IMG/VR virus record: IMGVR_UViG_3300003322_000571
Coordinates: 186,001 to 250,000 of that record
Length of the DNA: 64,000 nt
Origin: a virus
Strand: one strand, 5' to 3'
The position numbers were made by a program, and so were the translations under genes. Positions within the stretch are counted from its first letter, which is position 1. Every line of letters starts with the position of its first letter. Positions 23,469 through 31,264 of the stretch are shown piece by piece. Below the pieces are notes generated by a model that did not search any database, was not told the origin of the DNA, and saw only the letters and a program-made list of their open reading frames with translations.

Positions 23469-25004
23469 TTACATTTGTTCAAGCATTTTCATTTGTTTAG
23501 CGTAGTCGACTTTGATCTTTTTGTACGGATACTGTGCTTCGTCATAGTAGTTCGTACGTGTCTTCAAGTGCTTCTTGCCATACTTCAAGTCACTGCAAAT
23601 GTCGTAGATATTGACAAAATTCTTGTCAGATGACTTACGCAATCCACGACCAACGGCCTGAATCACTCGGATGAACGACTTACCGATGTCAATGAAGAAC
23701 AAGTTGAAGATTCGGTTGATACTAAGCCCCGTACCAGCGATATGAACAGTTGCGAACACAACGAGGTCGTCTCGCTCCTTGAACAACTGGTAAATCTTGT
23801 CACGCTCTGACGACTTTTTAACATCAGTCCCGTTAACGAAGTAAGATCCAGGAATCAACGAAGCGAGCTTTCGGCCTAGAGCAACACTATCGACGAAGAT
23901 CATCGTATTGCCCTTCTTGTTATCCTGCTTGGCCAGGATCATCTCAGCAATCCACTCCATCCGTGTTTCATTACGGTGCGTGAATGACTTTTCAGCAGAG
24001 AAGTCAGGGAAATATCCATCTTTAAACTGTGTATATGTCGGAGGTTTACTTCCTTCAACGTCATTTTCACAGAACTGACGGTACTCAGCATTGAGGTCTT
24101 CTTCGAGCTGGATCACATCGATGTGAAGATTCGACAGGACACCCTCATCAATCAATTGACGTGCAGCGACAGTTTCTCGCACAGGACCGAGTGCAACATG
24201 CACAGCCATTAGATCAGAAGGATCCTTAGGCAAAGTACCCGTGACGCCAAATCTGTATAGAATGTTAGCTGAATGGTCTGTTAGAATCTTCTGCAGGACA
24301 TTTCCCTTTGCACCGTGACATTCGTCAACGAGAACAAGTTGGAATTGTTCAACGATCTTCGGGTTGTTCTTGAGTGCTTGCCATGTTGAAATCACATGCT
24401 GGTGGTTCAACGTTTTTGTTGTACCACTGTACTCACCAACGTCAAGTCCGTAGTGAACGTAGTCCTTCTTTGTCTGACGAATCAAGTCCTGGTTCGGGAC
24501 AATCGTCAATGTTTTGATTCCAAGCTTACCGTATGAATCAACAAGTGCAGTACAAATGATCGTCTTGCCTGCGCCCGTTGACGCGAGAAGGATCCCGTAT
24601 CCAGATTCAATAAGAGCGTTGATACCAGACACTTGGTAATGTCGTAGAACTGTCGGCTCACCAGTATCAGCGTGTGGAACATGAGCATAGAACTGATCCG
24701 TAATCAACGGCGGATCAGCTTTCTCTCCCGTACGAAGGTCTTCAAGTGTAATTTTGTACCCAAGCTTAACGATGATGGGAATCAATTCGTCAAGCAGATA
24801 CATGTACGTCTTCCCGTTCATCGAGAAGTAGTGGATCTTACCGTCCCATTGTCCCAGCTTGTAGCGTGGATTAAAGAAGTAGTTCGGTGCAGGAACTGCA
24901 TACTTATTGTATAGCATCTCGTAGTGATCTCCGTGGAGACCAACTACGACAGCAGTAACTTCGTTCAACAGGCGGATTTTACATTCGCTCTTTTTGTTCA
25001 TCAT
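23469..25004 (-). CDS. uvsW: UvsW-like ATP-dependent DNA/RNA helicase (SF2)
   Basis: 511 residues (T4 UvsW has 503). Walker A is ASTGAGKT (141-148), the DExH box is DECH (227-230), and motif VI-like QAVGRGLRKSSD lies near 460. The N-terminal 90 residues, with PRYKLGQWDGKIHYF, match the small DNA-binding domain of UvsW. T4 UvsW unwinds branched recombination intermediates and R-loops, switching replication from origin- to recombination-dependent mode. The ATG overlaps the UvsY stop (ATGA), so the two recombination proteins are co-translated. Confidence 0.9.
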   Translation of the reverse strand: MMNKKSECKIRLLNEVTAVVVGLHGDHYEMLYNKYAVPAPNYFFNPRYKLGQWDGKIHYFSMNGKTYMYLLDELIPIIVKLGYKITLEDLRTGEKADPPLITDQFYAHVPHADTGEPTVLRHYQVSGINALIESGYGILLASTGAGKTIICTALVDSYGKLGIKTLTIVPNQDLIRQTKKDYVHYGLDVGEYSGTTKTLNHQHVISTWQALKNNPKIVEQFQLVLVDECHGAKGNVLQKILTDHSANILYRFGVTGTLPKDPSDLMAVHVALGPVRETVAARQLIDEGVLSNLHIDVIQLEEDLNAEYRQFCENDVEGSKPPTYTQFKDGYFPDFSAEKSFTHRNETRMEWIAEMILAKQDNKKGNTMIFVDSVALGRKLASLIPGSYFVNGTDVKKSSERDKIYQLFKERDDLVVFATVHIAGTGLSINRIFNLFFIDIGKSFIRVIQAVGRGLRKSSDKNFVNIYDICSDLKYGKKHLKTRTNYYDEAQYPYKKIKVDYAKQMKMLEQM

Positions 25005-25459
25005 GTAGGCAAGTCATGCAGTTGGTTTACTTTTGCTTCTGTTAAGTCGCGTAGCGCGAAGCCACGTTTTGTGAAAGCGTCAGCAACTGCAGTGTATTTT
25101 TCGTATATCTCATTGACTTCGAGGTACAGCTCAAGCATCGATAGATACTCTTTCTCATTGTCAATGTATGCATTGATTTGACGCTCACCGAGCTTCATCG
25201 AATAGTTTTCATTAAATCGTCTTGTCAACGATCCACGAACCTTCGACATTTGGCCGTCAAAGTACTTGACGAGCGTTTTCAGTTCTGCACGTCGTGCTTC
25301 GTAATAGTAAGGCCACGCAGTTTGTTCCTGCTGAGCAACAGCTAGTGTTTTACCACGAATCGCTAGTCTTTCAGGCACGCGATCAAGTTCTGCGTTGTAC
25401 TCAGCGAGTAAGTCCGGTAGATTTGTGTACTTGTCTCCCAAATCATGAATGCGACTCAT
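25001..25459 (-). CDS. uvsY: UvsY-like recombination mediator
   Basis: 152 residues (T4 UvsY has 137), nearly all helical. The best family mark is the C-terminal TKRGFALRDLTEAKVN, which parallels SRGFAIKHIQDMR of T4, together with the mid-protein Y/W-rich block WPYYYEARRAELKTL. UvsY loads the UvsX recombinase on gp32-covered single-stranded DNA. It overlaps the start of UvsW and the stop of the 172-residue gene by 4 nt each. Position beside uvsW, in a transcript near uvsX, supports the call. Confidence 0.8.
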   Translation of the reverse strand: MSRIHDLGDKYTNLPDLLAEYNAELDRVPERLAIRGKTLAVAQQEQTAWPYYYEARRAELKTLVKYFDGQMSKVRGSLTRRFNENYSMKLGERQINAYIDNEKEYLSMLELYLEVNEIYEKYTAVADAFTKRGFALRDLTEAKVNQLHDLPT

Positions 25460-25974
25460 TGTTTTGTCTCCAGAGTGGTCTGTTGGAAGAACAGCATCTG
25501 TCGAATCTGATCTGTTGTAAGCGCTCCTGGATCAAAACTGACTTTGATCGGCTCTGCTTCTTTCTTTGGCTCTGGCTTTTTCAGTTTGTCGCCAAGCAAC
25601 TCCGTAATGTACTGTTTAACGTCGTTAGCTGGTTGGAATGCAACTTCGATCGGAACGTTAAACCGAATATTACGTTCGACATAAGCTGCGTCGTCAGCAC
25701 GACCAGTAGCTGTCGCTTTAAGAAACTCAGATTCATTTTTGGTTGGGTCGTACGAGATGCGAACAACAAGCGAAATTGCTGAGTCAATGATGTCAACAGA
25801 CACCCAATGCAATTGATCAGTTGGAAGACCGAGCAACTCGACGATCGCAAGTAGCATCGTCGGCGCAAGGTGTTCAGCAATTTGCTTGTTGTAGTCAAGG
25901 TGGATCTGGTCTCGTTCCTCTACCAATGACAACAGTTCTTCGATTTGTTTTAGTTTTTGTTCGTTGTGTTCCAC
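25456..25974 (-). CDS. Unknown protein between nucleotidyltransferase and UvsY
   Basis: 172 residues: an N-terminal coiled-coil-like helix (1-45), an alpha/beta middle with VVRISYDPTKNESEF and FNVPIEVAFQPANDVKQYI, and a lysine/glutamate-rich linker before a C-terminal helix. It overlaps both neighbours (25 nt with the nucleotidyltransferase, 4 nt with uvsY), which argues for a real and co-regulated gene. No family recognised. Confidence 0.6.
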   Translation of the reverse strand: MEHNEQKLKQIEELLSLVEERDQIHLDYNKQIAEHLAPTMLLAIVELLGLPTDQLHWVSVDIIDSAISLVVRISYDPTKNESEFLKATATGRADDAAYVERNIRFNVPIEVAFQPANDVKQYITELLGDKLKKPEPKKEAEPIKVSFDPGALTTDQIRQMLFFQQTTLETKQ

Positions 25975-27017
25975 ACGATATCCTGTGTTTCCATGACCAG
26001 TTTGGCAGCTAATTTGATGTCTGGCTTCTTAGGTAGAGTCGTCTTAGGGTACAACTCATCTCTTACCTTAGCATCCATCATTTCAGCGTACTCAACAACT
26101 TCCTCATAGGTCCAGGAACCGTTTCGGATAGCCAAAAGCTCTTGAGCATCGGGTCTAAGCACAACAATCTCGCCCGTTTCAAGTGCTTCAACACCCATAC
26201 GAAGTAGGCGGACAAGATGCATTGCATGCTTCGTGTCGTAACCAAACTTCTCTTCTAGCTCGCTTCGCTTTTCATTGCGATTTTTCTTCCAGTCCCAGTA
26301 GTGCGACCACGTTTCTTTAGCGGTTTCATACACAGAACGGTTGAACTTGATAATGAACAACGGAACGCCTAGTTCGTGACTATCACCTTCATAGTCGGAA
26401 TTAAGAGCGCCGGTTTCATGATTGAACGGAGAATAACCTTTCGCTGGGAATAATCCGTATACATCACTACTAAACGGAACAAGCCGGTGGTCGTTCGCAT
26501 AATCGCGTAAGTCCACTTTAAACGTCTTTACGCCTGTGAAGTTATGAACAAGACTGATGTAATCAATATGTTTTGGACGGTCAGGAGACTGCGGATTGTT
26601 GATCCACTTGTTGTGCCCTTTGATTCGCTTTAGCTGTGACAGCGCGTATCCGCTAGTCGTAAACGCGATTTTGCTCGACAGCAAAGCGTGGCGATGCGCA
26701 CGCAAGTGTTCGTATGCAGGCGTTGTGTGCGTGATACTCGATTCGTCAACCCAAAGTGTTTCAATAACATTGGGATTACAGTCGAGCGAGAGCTTCATGA
26801 ACTGGAACAGTTCATACAACTTTGTGTCTTCTTCCGTCGTATCATCGACTTCCTTAATTGTGTAAAAGGGAGTACGAATGTTGACAGGGTCAGCTACGAA
26901 AATACCGCGGAAATCGGTGTCAGACGTTGGCAATGACGTGCCATACGCTTTTGAACCTGCGTAGTGCTTGACGAGCAAGTTCTCTTTCATTAGTTCTTGT
27001 GGTGTTCTAATATTCAT
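25950..27017 (-). CDS. Predicted nucleotidyltransferase (YcgL/RlaP type)
   Basis: 355 residues from the ATG at 27017, preceded by GGGGAGAA (an upstream TTG lies inside that site). The nucleotidyltransferase signature is GSKAYGTSLPTSDTDFRG (21-38): GS followed by the DxD metal pair. The helical remainder, including HRLVP-like and KHAMHLVRLLRMGVEAL segments, matches the large bacterial and phage YcgL-like family. Such enzymes transfer a nucleotide to an unknown target; phage members are often found near recombination genes. It heads the leftward uvsY-uvsW operon. Confidence 0.75.
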   Translation of the reverse strand: MNIRTPQELMKENLLVKHYAGSKAYGTSLPTSDTDFRGIFVADPVNIRTPFYTIKEVDDTTEEDTKLYELFQFMKLSLDCNPNVIETLWVDESSITHTTPAYEHLRAHRHALLSSKIAFTTSGYALSQLKRIKGHNKWINNPQSPDRPKHIDYISLVHNFTGVKTFKVDLRDYANDHRLVPFSSDVYGLFPAKGYSPFNHETGALNSDYEGDSHELGVPLFIIKFNRSVYETAKETWSHYWDWKKNRNEKRSELEEKFGYDTKHAMHLVRLLRMGVEALETGEIVVLRPDAQELLAIRNGSWTYEEVVEYAEMMDAKVRDELYPKTTLPKKPDIKLAAKLVMETQDIVWNTTNKN

Positions 27018-27035
27018 TATTGTTCTCCCCAACGG

Positions 27036-27063
27036 AAAAAGAGTACACTATGGTACTCTTTTT
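27036..27063 (-). terminator. Terminator after the uvsX operon
   Basis: Perfect 11-bp stem AAAAAGAGTAC/GTACTCTTTTT (27036-27046, 27053-27063) with a 6-nt loop. It ends the uvsX transcript before the nucleotidyltransferase operon and could work in both directions. The loop reads CATAGT on the minus strand, which recalls the promoter-in-loop pattern elsewhere, but no good -35 is present. Confidence 0.75.
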
Positions 27064-27085
27064 GGTTAGTTAAGGCAACTTCAGG

Positions 27086-27427
27086 TTACATTTCGATGTC
27101 TGCGAGATTAACGCTGACTACTGTATGGACGCCGTCCCTGTACACATGTTCCCACATCGAAGCTCCTTGCTCAAGTTGAGCAAATCGAATCTCACCGTTT
27201 ACCTTGTGACGAAGTAGGACATCCTTGACAGAGTCATCCCACAAATGAGCATCGATGTGTTCATCGTGGTTTTCATCAAAGTGCAGATACCGTTTTCCGT
27301 CGTGTTCGAACGTGTAGTGAGTACCGTAATAATTACTGTCTTCTTCACCAATCAACGCTTCGAGCTCAAGAGCGCATTGCTCCGTCAATTCGACAGAGCT
27401 ACAGATCAATTCGACGTGCCAACTCAT
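27086..27427 (-). CDS. Unknown protein downstream of UvsX
   Basis: 113 residues. A small alpha/beta protein: a strand-helix start (MSWHVELICSSVELTEQCALELEAL), then YTFEHDGKRYLHFDENHDEHID rich in His and Asp, and a closing VHTVVSVNLADIEM strand. The pattern resembles small beta-sheet domains of unknown function found in phages and bacteria. The ATG overlaps the UvsX stop (TAATG), so it is translated with it and may act in recombination; that is inference. Confidence 0.55.
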   Translation of the reverse strand: MSWHVELICSSVELTEQCALELEALIGEEDSNYYGTHYTFEHDGKRYLHFDENHDEHIDAHLWDDSVKDVLLRHKVNGEIRFAQLEQGASMWEHVYRDGVHTVVSVNLADIEM

Positions 27428-28530
27428 TACTCGTCCCCTTCAGCGGCTTCTGCATCAGCCTTTGCCTTGCGGCGACCTTTGGTTTCAGCCTTTGTCTCTG
27501 TTTCAGTATCGATCTCTACATTCGTATCAAGGAATGCAGCTTGTGCTTCAAGCGCTGCGAGGATTCGTGGAACGTATGGTTCCATATCTTTCTCGTAGAA
27601 CTTCTCGTCCGTACCAGCGAGTTGCAAGTACGATCCGCGTTTCTCAAGGATACCAGCCTTAACAGCGACATCCTTAAGACCAGACGTTGGATCCATGCCG
27701 TCTTCGTATGGCACTTCAATTTCAACCTTCTGGAATGGCTTAGTGAAGCGGGTCTTGTAACCTTCACAAATCATACGAACACCAGCAAAGTCGCCGACCT
27801 TCGCATCCTTTGATTCGTCCTTCAGCTTACGCTTTTGGATCAGGATAATTTGTGAGCAAGCATACTTAACAGCATCAGAAACGATCCACAGGCCTTCACC
27901 GTTCATAACGTCTTGGTTCTTGTACACTTGAGATGTACAAATCATCGCAACGTTCAGGTTCTTAATTGCCTGGACGAATGTACGAAGCATAGCCTTCAAC
28001 TGCTTGTTCTTCTGACCTTGGTCACCCTTCGTGTCACCTTTTGCAAAGTGTTCACGTTCGGTTTCCGTCATCAACATGTCAAGTGAGTCGATCAGGATTA
28101 GAACTTGCTGCGCACCTTCGCCTTCACCTTCTTGCGCTTTGTAGGCTTTCAAGAATGATGAAACGATCTTCGTCACTTGCGGAATTGTTGTAACACCAAC
28201 GTACTTGTAGTTTTCGTTGACATTGACACCAATCTTCGACATGAATTCGTCATCAAGAGCGTTTTCACTGTCAATAACAAGAATGTATGCACCTTCGCGT
28301 TGAGCTGCTGCAACGAGGTTAGCAGAGATGAACGACTTACCTGCTCCTGATGGACCAGCCAAGTCAGTGATACGGCCTTGAGGAATACCTTTCAGAGCAC
28401 TGCCTGAAATGATCTTGTTGAGGACGTAGTTACCGGTAGAATACCAATAACGTGGGGGGAGAGATGACGTACCAATGTCGTCAATCTTTTCGAGGTCCTT
28501 CTCGAAATCTTTCAAAAAGTCAAATGCCAT
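27427..28530 (-). CDS. uvsX: UvsX RecA-like recombinase
   Basis: 367 residues from ATG 28530 (MAFDFLKDFEKDL), preceded by GGAGAAAC; T4 UvsX has 391. Walker A is GPSGAGKSF (59-67), Walker B is VLILIDSLD, and the RecA-type loop VQAIKNLNVAMICTSQVYKN is intact. UvsX forms filaments on single-stranded DNA and catalyses strand exchange in recombination-dependent replication. It is upstream of and coupled to the 113-residue gene, and downstream of gp32 across a terminator hairpin. Confidence 0.92.
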   Translation of the reverse strand: MAFDFLKDFEKDLEKIDDIGTSSLPPRYWYSTGNYVLNKIISGSALKGIPQGRITDLAGPSGAGKSFISANLVAAAQREGAYILVIDSENALDDEFMSKIGVNVNENYKYVGVTTIPQVTKIVSSFLKAYKAQEGEGEGAQQVLILIDSLDMLMTETEREHFAKGDTKGDQGQKNKQLKAMLRTFVQAIKNLNVAMICTSQVYKNQDVMNGEGLWIVSDAVKYACSQIILIQKRKLKDESKDAKVGDFAGVRMICEGYKTRFTKPFQKVEIEVPYEDGMDPTSGLKDVAVKAGILEKRGSYLQLAGTDEKFYEKDMEPYVPRILAALEAQAAFLDTNVEIDTETETKAETKGRRKAKADAEAAEGDE

Positions 28531-28547
28531 ATGTTTCTCCAATATAG

Positions 28548-28572
28548 AAGGGAGGGACTAGCCCTCCCTTTT
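28548..28572 (-). terminator. Hairpin between gp32 and uvsX
   Basis: Perfect 9-bp stem AAGGGAGGG/CCCTCCCTT (28548-28556, 28562-28570) with a CTAGT loop. On the minus strand the U tract is short (CTTCTATATT), so it may be a partial terminator or an mRNA-stabilising hairpin allowing some read-through into uvsX. Confidence 0.6.
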
Positions 28573-28586
28573 GTATGCTCGTTGTA

Positions 28587-29522
28587 TTAAGCCTTGTTGC
28601 GACGTGCGCGGATTTGCGCAAGCATGTCGTCAACATCGCTCGCGCCGTCATCGTCACCAGACGATGCAGGTGCTGGAGCTGGCTTCGGGGCCTTCACAGG
28701 CTTAGCCGATTCAACGAATGGAGAATCATCATCGTCTCCGCCCTTCTGCTTCGGTGCAGCCTTAGAAGCTGGCTTAGCAGAGTCATCGGAGTATTCTTCG
28801 CCGTTCAGGTCAGCACTCAACTGAGCGTCAACCTTGTCGAAACCTGGATTCTTCGGCAGAAGAGTCTTCAGTTCGACCATACCAGCTTCGGCAACAGCGA
28901 GTTCATCTTCAGTCAGAGCACGCTGCTTCGACATGAACTTCGTACCAGTCGTGTACGAAGGGTATTGACCTTGGTCAGTACGCTTGATGATGAAGTCGTA
29001 ACCGTCTTCGAAGTCGTAAGGAATGCCTTCCAGCGGATCATCTTCCGAAGCGAACGCTTCCTTGATGATGTTGTAAATCTGGAAGCCCAGAGCGAGGAAA
29101 CGAACCTTACCGGCGTGAGTTTCACCAGTTTCTGGATCAGCTGGCAGCGGATCTTCAACAACCAGAGCTTGCGCCAGGTACTGCTTCTTCCTCCAGTACT
29201 TCTTGCCATTAACTTCGTCCTTGGCCTTGTAGTAGTCTTGAGAAATCTTGCAGACAGGGCAATCTTCACCGTACATGCTCAGGCATGGCACAGTCTTCTT
29301 CTGTCCGTTGATTGTAAGGTTGTGGGAGACTTTTTCAACCATGAATCCACGAGGATTGGATTCATCTGCGTCAGGCAAGAAGCGGATCTTCGCGCTTTGG
29401 CCAGACTTCATGTTCCAGAATGGGTAGTAGTTGTTGACGCGTTGTTCGCCATTACCACCGGAACCTTCCTTGTTAGCAGCAAATTGTGCCTTAAGGGCTG
29501 CGAGTTTGTCTTTGGAGCTCAT
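28587..29522 (-). CDS. 32: gp32-like single-stranded DNA-binding protein
   Basis: 311 residues (T4 gp32 has 301). The basic N-terminal MSSKDKLAALKAQFAANK is the cooperativity segment, and LSMYGEDCPVCKI supplies the Cys residues of the zinc site of the OB-fold core (about 20-225). The C-terminal third is Pro/Ala/Lys-rich and ends in an acidic DDDGASDVDDML tail before RARRNKA, as expected for the protein-interaction tail. It coats single-stranded DNA during replication and recombination. It has an early sigma70-type promoter and a late promoter upstream, plus a hairpin-forming leader. Confidence 0.92.
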   Translation of the reverse strand: MSSKDKLAALKAQFAANKEGSGGNGEQRVNNYYPFWNMKSGQSAKIRFLPDADESNPRGFMVEKVSHNLTINGQKKTVPCLSMYGEDCPVCKISQDYYKAKDEVNGKKYWRKKQYLAQALVVEDPLPADPETGETHAGKVRFLALGFQIYNIIKEAFASEDDPLEGIPYDFEDGYDFIIKRTDQGQYPSYTTGTKFMSKQRALTEDELAVAEAGMVELKTLLPKNPGFDKVDAQLSADLNGEEYSDDSAKPASKAAPKQKGGDDDDSPFVESAKPVKAPKPAPAPASSGDDDGASDVDDMLAQIRARRNKA

Positions 29523-29562
29523 GTCTTTTTCCTTCTAATTGTTTTTGTTAAGACTTCTAATT

Positions 29563-29586
29563 AATGTGAACTGTTTCGATCACATT
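29563..29586 (-). promoter_or_regulatory. Leader inverted repeat of gp32 mRNA, candidate autoregulatory site
   Basis: AATGTGA (29563-29569) and TCACATT (29580-29586) with 10 nt between form a hairpin at or near the predicted mRNA 5' end. About 35 nt of A-rich unstructured leader then leads to GAAGGAAAAAG and the ATG. This matches the layout of the T4 gene 32 translational operator (5' pseudoknot plus unstructured tract). Analogy only. Confidence 0.45.
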
Positions 29587-29591
29587 TGTAG

Positions 29592-29620
29592 ACTATAAAG
29601 TCAGTTCTGATTCAAGTCAA
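29592..29620 (-). promoter_or_regulatory. Sigma70-like early promoter of gp32
   Basis: -35 TTGACT (29615-29620), 17-nt spacer, -10 TATAGT (29592-29597). The expected start is near 29585, giving a leader of about 63 nt. Confidence 0.75.
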
Positions 29621-29644
29621 GAGGTTGGGACCCTACCCAATTTA

Positions 29645-29661
29645 GAGCTGCCTCTCAGCTC
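29645..29661 (-). terminator. Hairpin GAGCTG/CAGCTC upstream of gp32
   Basis: 6-bp stem with a 5-nt loop between the fibre-gene end and the gp32 promoter. It has no clear U tract. With the larger repeat at 29667-29713 it may help stop fibre-gene transcripts. Confidence 0.35.
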
Positions 29662-29666
29662 ATTTA

Positions 29667-29713
29667 GTGTCCTTTTGGACCTAGGTATTTATGCCTAACC
29701 CTCAAAAGGACAC
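29667..29713 (-). promoter_or_regulatory. Nested inverted repeat with a late promoter in its loop
   Basis: Outer arms GTGTCCTTTTG (29667-29677) and CAAAAGGACAC (29703-29713); inner arms TAGG/CCTA (29682-29685, 29694-29697) flank the late core CATAAATA (29686-29693). It may act as terminator for the beta-propeller gene and as late promoter for gp32. Confidence 0.55.
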
Positions 29714-29719
29714 CAATTT

Positions 29720-30745
29720 TTACACACCGTAGATGATCAATTCGGCACGTCCGCCTGTACCTGATCGTGTAACAGCGTACCGATCCATCCAAGGTAGATA
29801 AGCCATTGCGTAATATGGTCCTGCAACAGTTGTATCATAAGATGTCCACGTGATACCATCTGTACTTTCATAGAACAGCGTTGACGTTGTATTCAGAGCT
29901 GTCTTGAACTTACCCAGCGTAGGCACCCATGTAACACAATACAACTGTACGGCTGTCGAAGAACTATTTGTCCAGGTAGTACCGTCGGGAGTATATGCGA
30001 TACAAGGTGTGGCAGCGTTGAAGCCAACAGCAACCAAACGGCCTAGTTCAGGACTGTATACGGTATCACGACCTGCGCGCATCGTATTGGTCTGAACAGT
30101 CCAATTGATACCGTCAGGACTTGTTACTGTATGTGTCAACAAGTTGTTTGTGTTGTTCTGACTAATCCAAACAAACTTTGCTAGTTCAGGAACCCAACGC
30201 ATACGGCCTACACCTGTTGTCGAAGGGAACAAGTTAGCTGGTGTTGTTCGTTCTGTCCATGTTACAGCATCGGGACTTGTCAAAAATACAGTTGCCCCAC
30301 CAGACGTCTTAATAGCAGCACAAGCAAACAAACCGAGTGTTGGAGACCAGTCGATTTGATACAGTTTGTACAAAACAACAGGACTTGTTGTCCATGTAAT
30401 CCCGTCAGAGGACTGAATCGTTGCACCCGCTGAGCCTGAATTCCCCGTAACAACGAACTTGTTTAGCGCAGCTGACCAGCAGCCGTCACTTAATGTAACA
30501 GACGTTGGGTTATAAGTGCCCCACGTAGTGAAGTTACGCGTTGAAGCAATGTGCGGTGAGGACGAAGGAGCACCGCGGTTGATCAATACGATACGTTGCA
30601 ACTCTTCTGAGACGACGATTTTACCCCAGCCACCAGCACCGCCAGCACCAGGTGTTGTCGTTACTTCACCACCTGAAGGTGGGAATACAGGAGCCTCGTC
30701 ACCATCACCGGCCGCTTGACGCATCAATTTCCACAATTCTTGCAT
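29720..30745 (-). CDS. Beta-propeller-like virion protein
   Basis: 341 residues. After a 40-residue Gly-rich linker the sequence has about seven repeats of one pattern: a WxPxLGxF-type strand pair and, 20-25 residues later, a TSPDGxxWT loop (SSDGITWTTS, TSPDAVTWTE, TSPDGINWTVQ, TPDGTTWTNS, STDGITWTSY). The last unit lacks its loop and the first lacks its opening strand, as in closed seven-bladed propellers. The SxDGxxW loops resemble Asp-box/BNR repeats of sialidase-type propellers. It lies in the adhesin cluster, so a receptor- or glycan-binding tip is likely. No catalytic residues could be assigned. Confidence 0.6.
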   Translation of the reverse strand: MQELWKLMRQAAGDGDEAPVFPPSGGEVTTTPGAGGAGGWGKIVVSEELQRIVLINRGAPSSSPHIASTRNFTTWGTYNPTSVTLSDGCWSAALNKFVVTGNSGSAGATIQSSDGITWTTSPVVLYKLYQIDWSPTLGLFACAAIKTSGGATVFLTSPDAVTWTERTTPANLFPSTTGVGRMRWVPELAKFVWISQNNTNNLLTHTVTSPDGINWTVQTNTMRAGRDTVYSPELGRLVAVGFNAATPCIAYTPDGTTWTNSSSTAVQLYCVTWVPTLGKFKTALNTTSTLFYESTDGITWTSYDTTVAGPYYAMAYLPWMDRYAVTRSGTGGRAELIIYGV

Positions 30746-30748
30746 CGA

Positions 30749-31186
30749 TTACTCCTCAGAAGGAGCCGTAGGCCACTGAATAGTCCAAGGAAAACCTGGC
30801 TGAGATGTAATATCGCGCAACGCTTGACGATATTGACGCCATTCCGCTACTTTTGCTTCCGTGAACAACGCATCAGGCAATTGTGTCCAATCACTAGCTG
30901 ACAAAAGCAAATCACGATCTGCTCGTACTTGATTTGCACGTGCGTCGATACGTGCTTGAACTTCAACTGCAGGAGCAGTAACTACCTTCCATTGCTGAAC
31001 CCCGTTAGACGGCGGAGCTTCTTTTACGTCTTGATTCCATTCAACTTGCGGTTGTGTACGTGAAACGTAACCTTTGAAAGGACCAATCTCAGCCGTTGCT
31101 TCTGGAATCGAAACATTGGGAATTGCACGACGAACTTGATACAATGTAATGCCAAATTCACCTGTTTGTGTATTTTCGTAGAACAT
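30749..31186 (-). CDS. Tail-fibre assembly-type protein, copy 1
   Basis: 145 residues. The C-terminal block DRDLLLSASDWTQLPDALF ... WRQYRQALRDITSQPGFPW matches the widespread RDxLLxxSDWTQxxDxPL...WxxYRQxLRD region of phage tail-fibre assembly proteins. The N-terminal 60 residues (MFYENTQTGEFGITLYQVRRAIPNVSIP) are shared with the next upstream gene. It is probably a chaperone or cap for neighbouring fibre proteins. A late promoter core lies 22 nt upstream. Confidence 0.65.
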   Translation of the reverse strand: MFYENTQTGEFGITLYQVRRAIPNVSIPEATAEIGPFKGYVSRTQPQVEWNQDVKEAPPSNGVQQWKVVTAPAVEVQARIDARANQVRADRDLLLSASDWTQLPDALFTEAKVAEWRQYRQALRDITSQPGFPWTIQWPTAPSEE

Positions 31187-31207
31187 AATGTTTTCCTCAA
31201 GAACCAG

Positions 31208-31215
31208 TATTTACT
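31208..31215 (-). promoter_or_regulatory. Late-type promoter (AGTAAATA)
   Basis: 22 nt before the first fibre-assembly-type gene, with AGGAAAAC between. Confidence 0.45.
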
Positions 31216-31264
31216 CAGGGTGTATTGGAACGATTGGCCATGACCCGATCGTAAAACAATATGG

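Noticed and set aside
27036-27063. Promoter in the loop of the hairpin before the nucleotidyltransferase gene
   Set aside because: The loop reads CATAGT on the minus strand, but no -35 lies at 16-18 nt; terminator function is sufficient.
28575-29564. Long open frame (329 codons) on the plus strand over gp32
   Set aside because: It is the antisense shadow of gp32; the composition is rich in Arg/Val/Leu from complementing Ala/Lys/Asp codons, it has no ribosome-binding site and it overlaps a secure gene.
29563-29586. CRP-like site (TGTGA/TCACA) before gp32
   Set aside because: The half-site spacing is 12 nt (10 between the full arms) rather than the 6 of CRP sites, and it lies downstream of the promoter; an mRNA hairpin explains it better.
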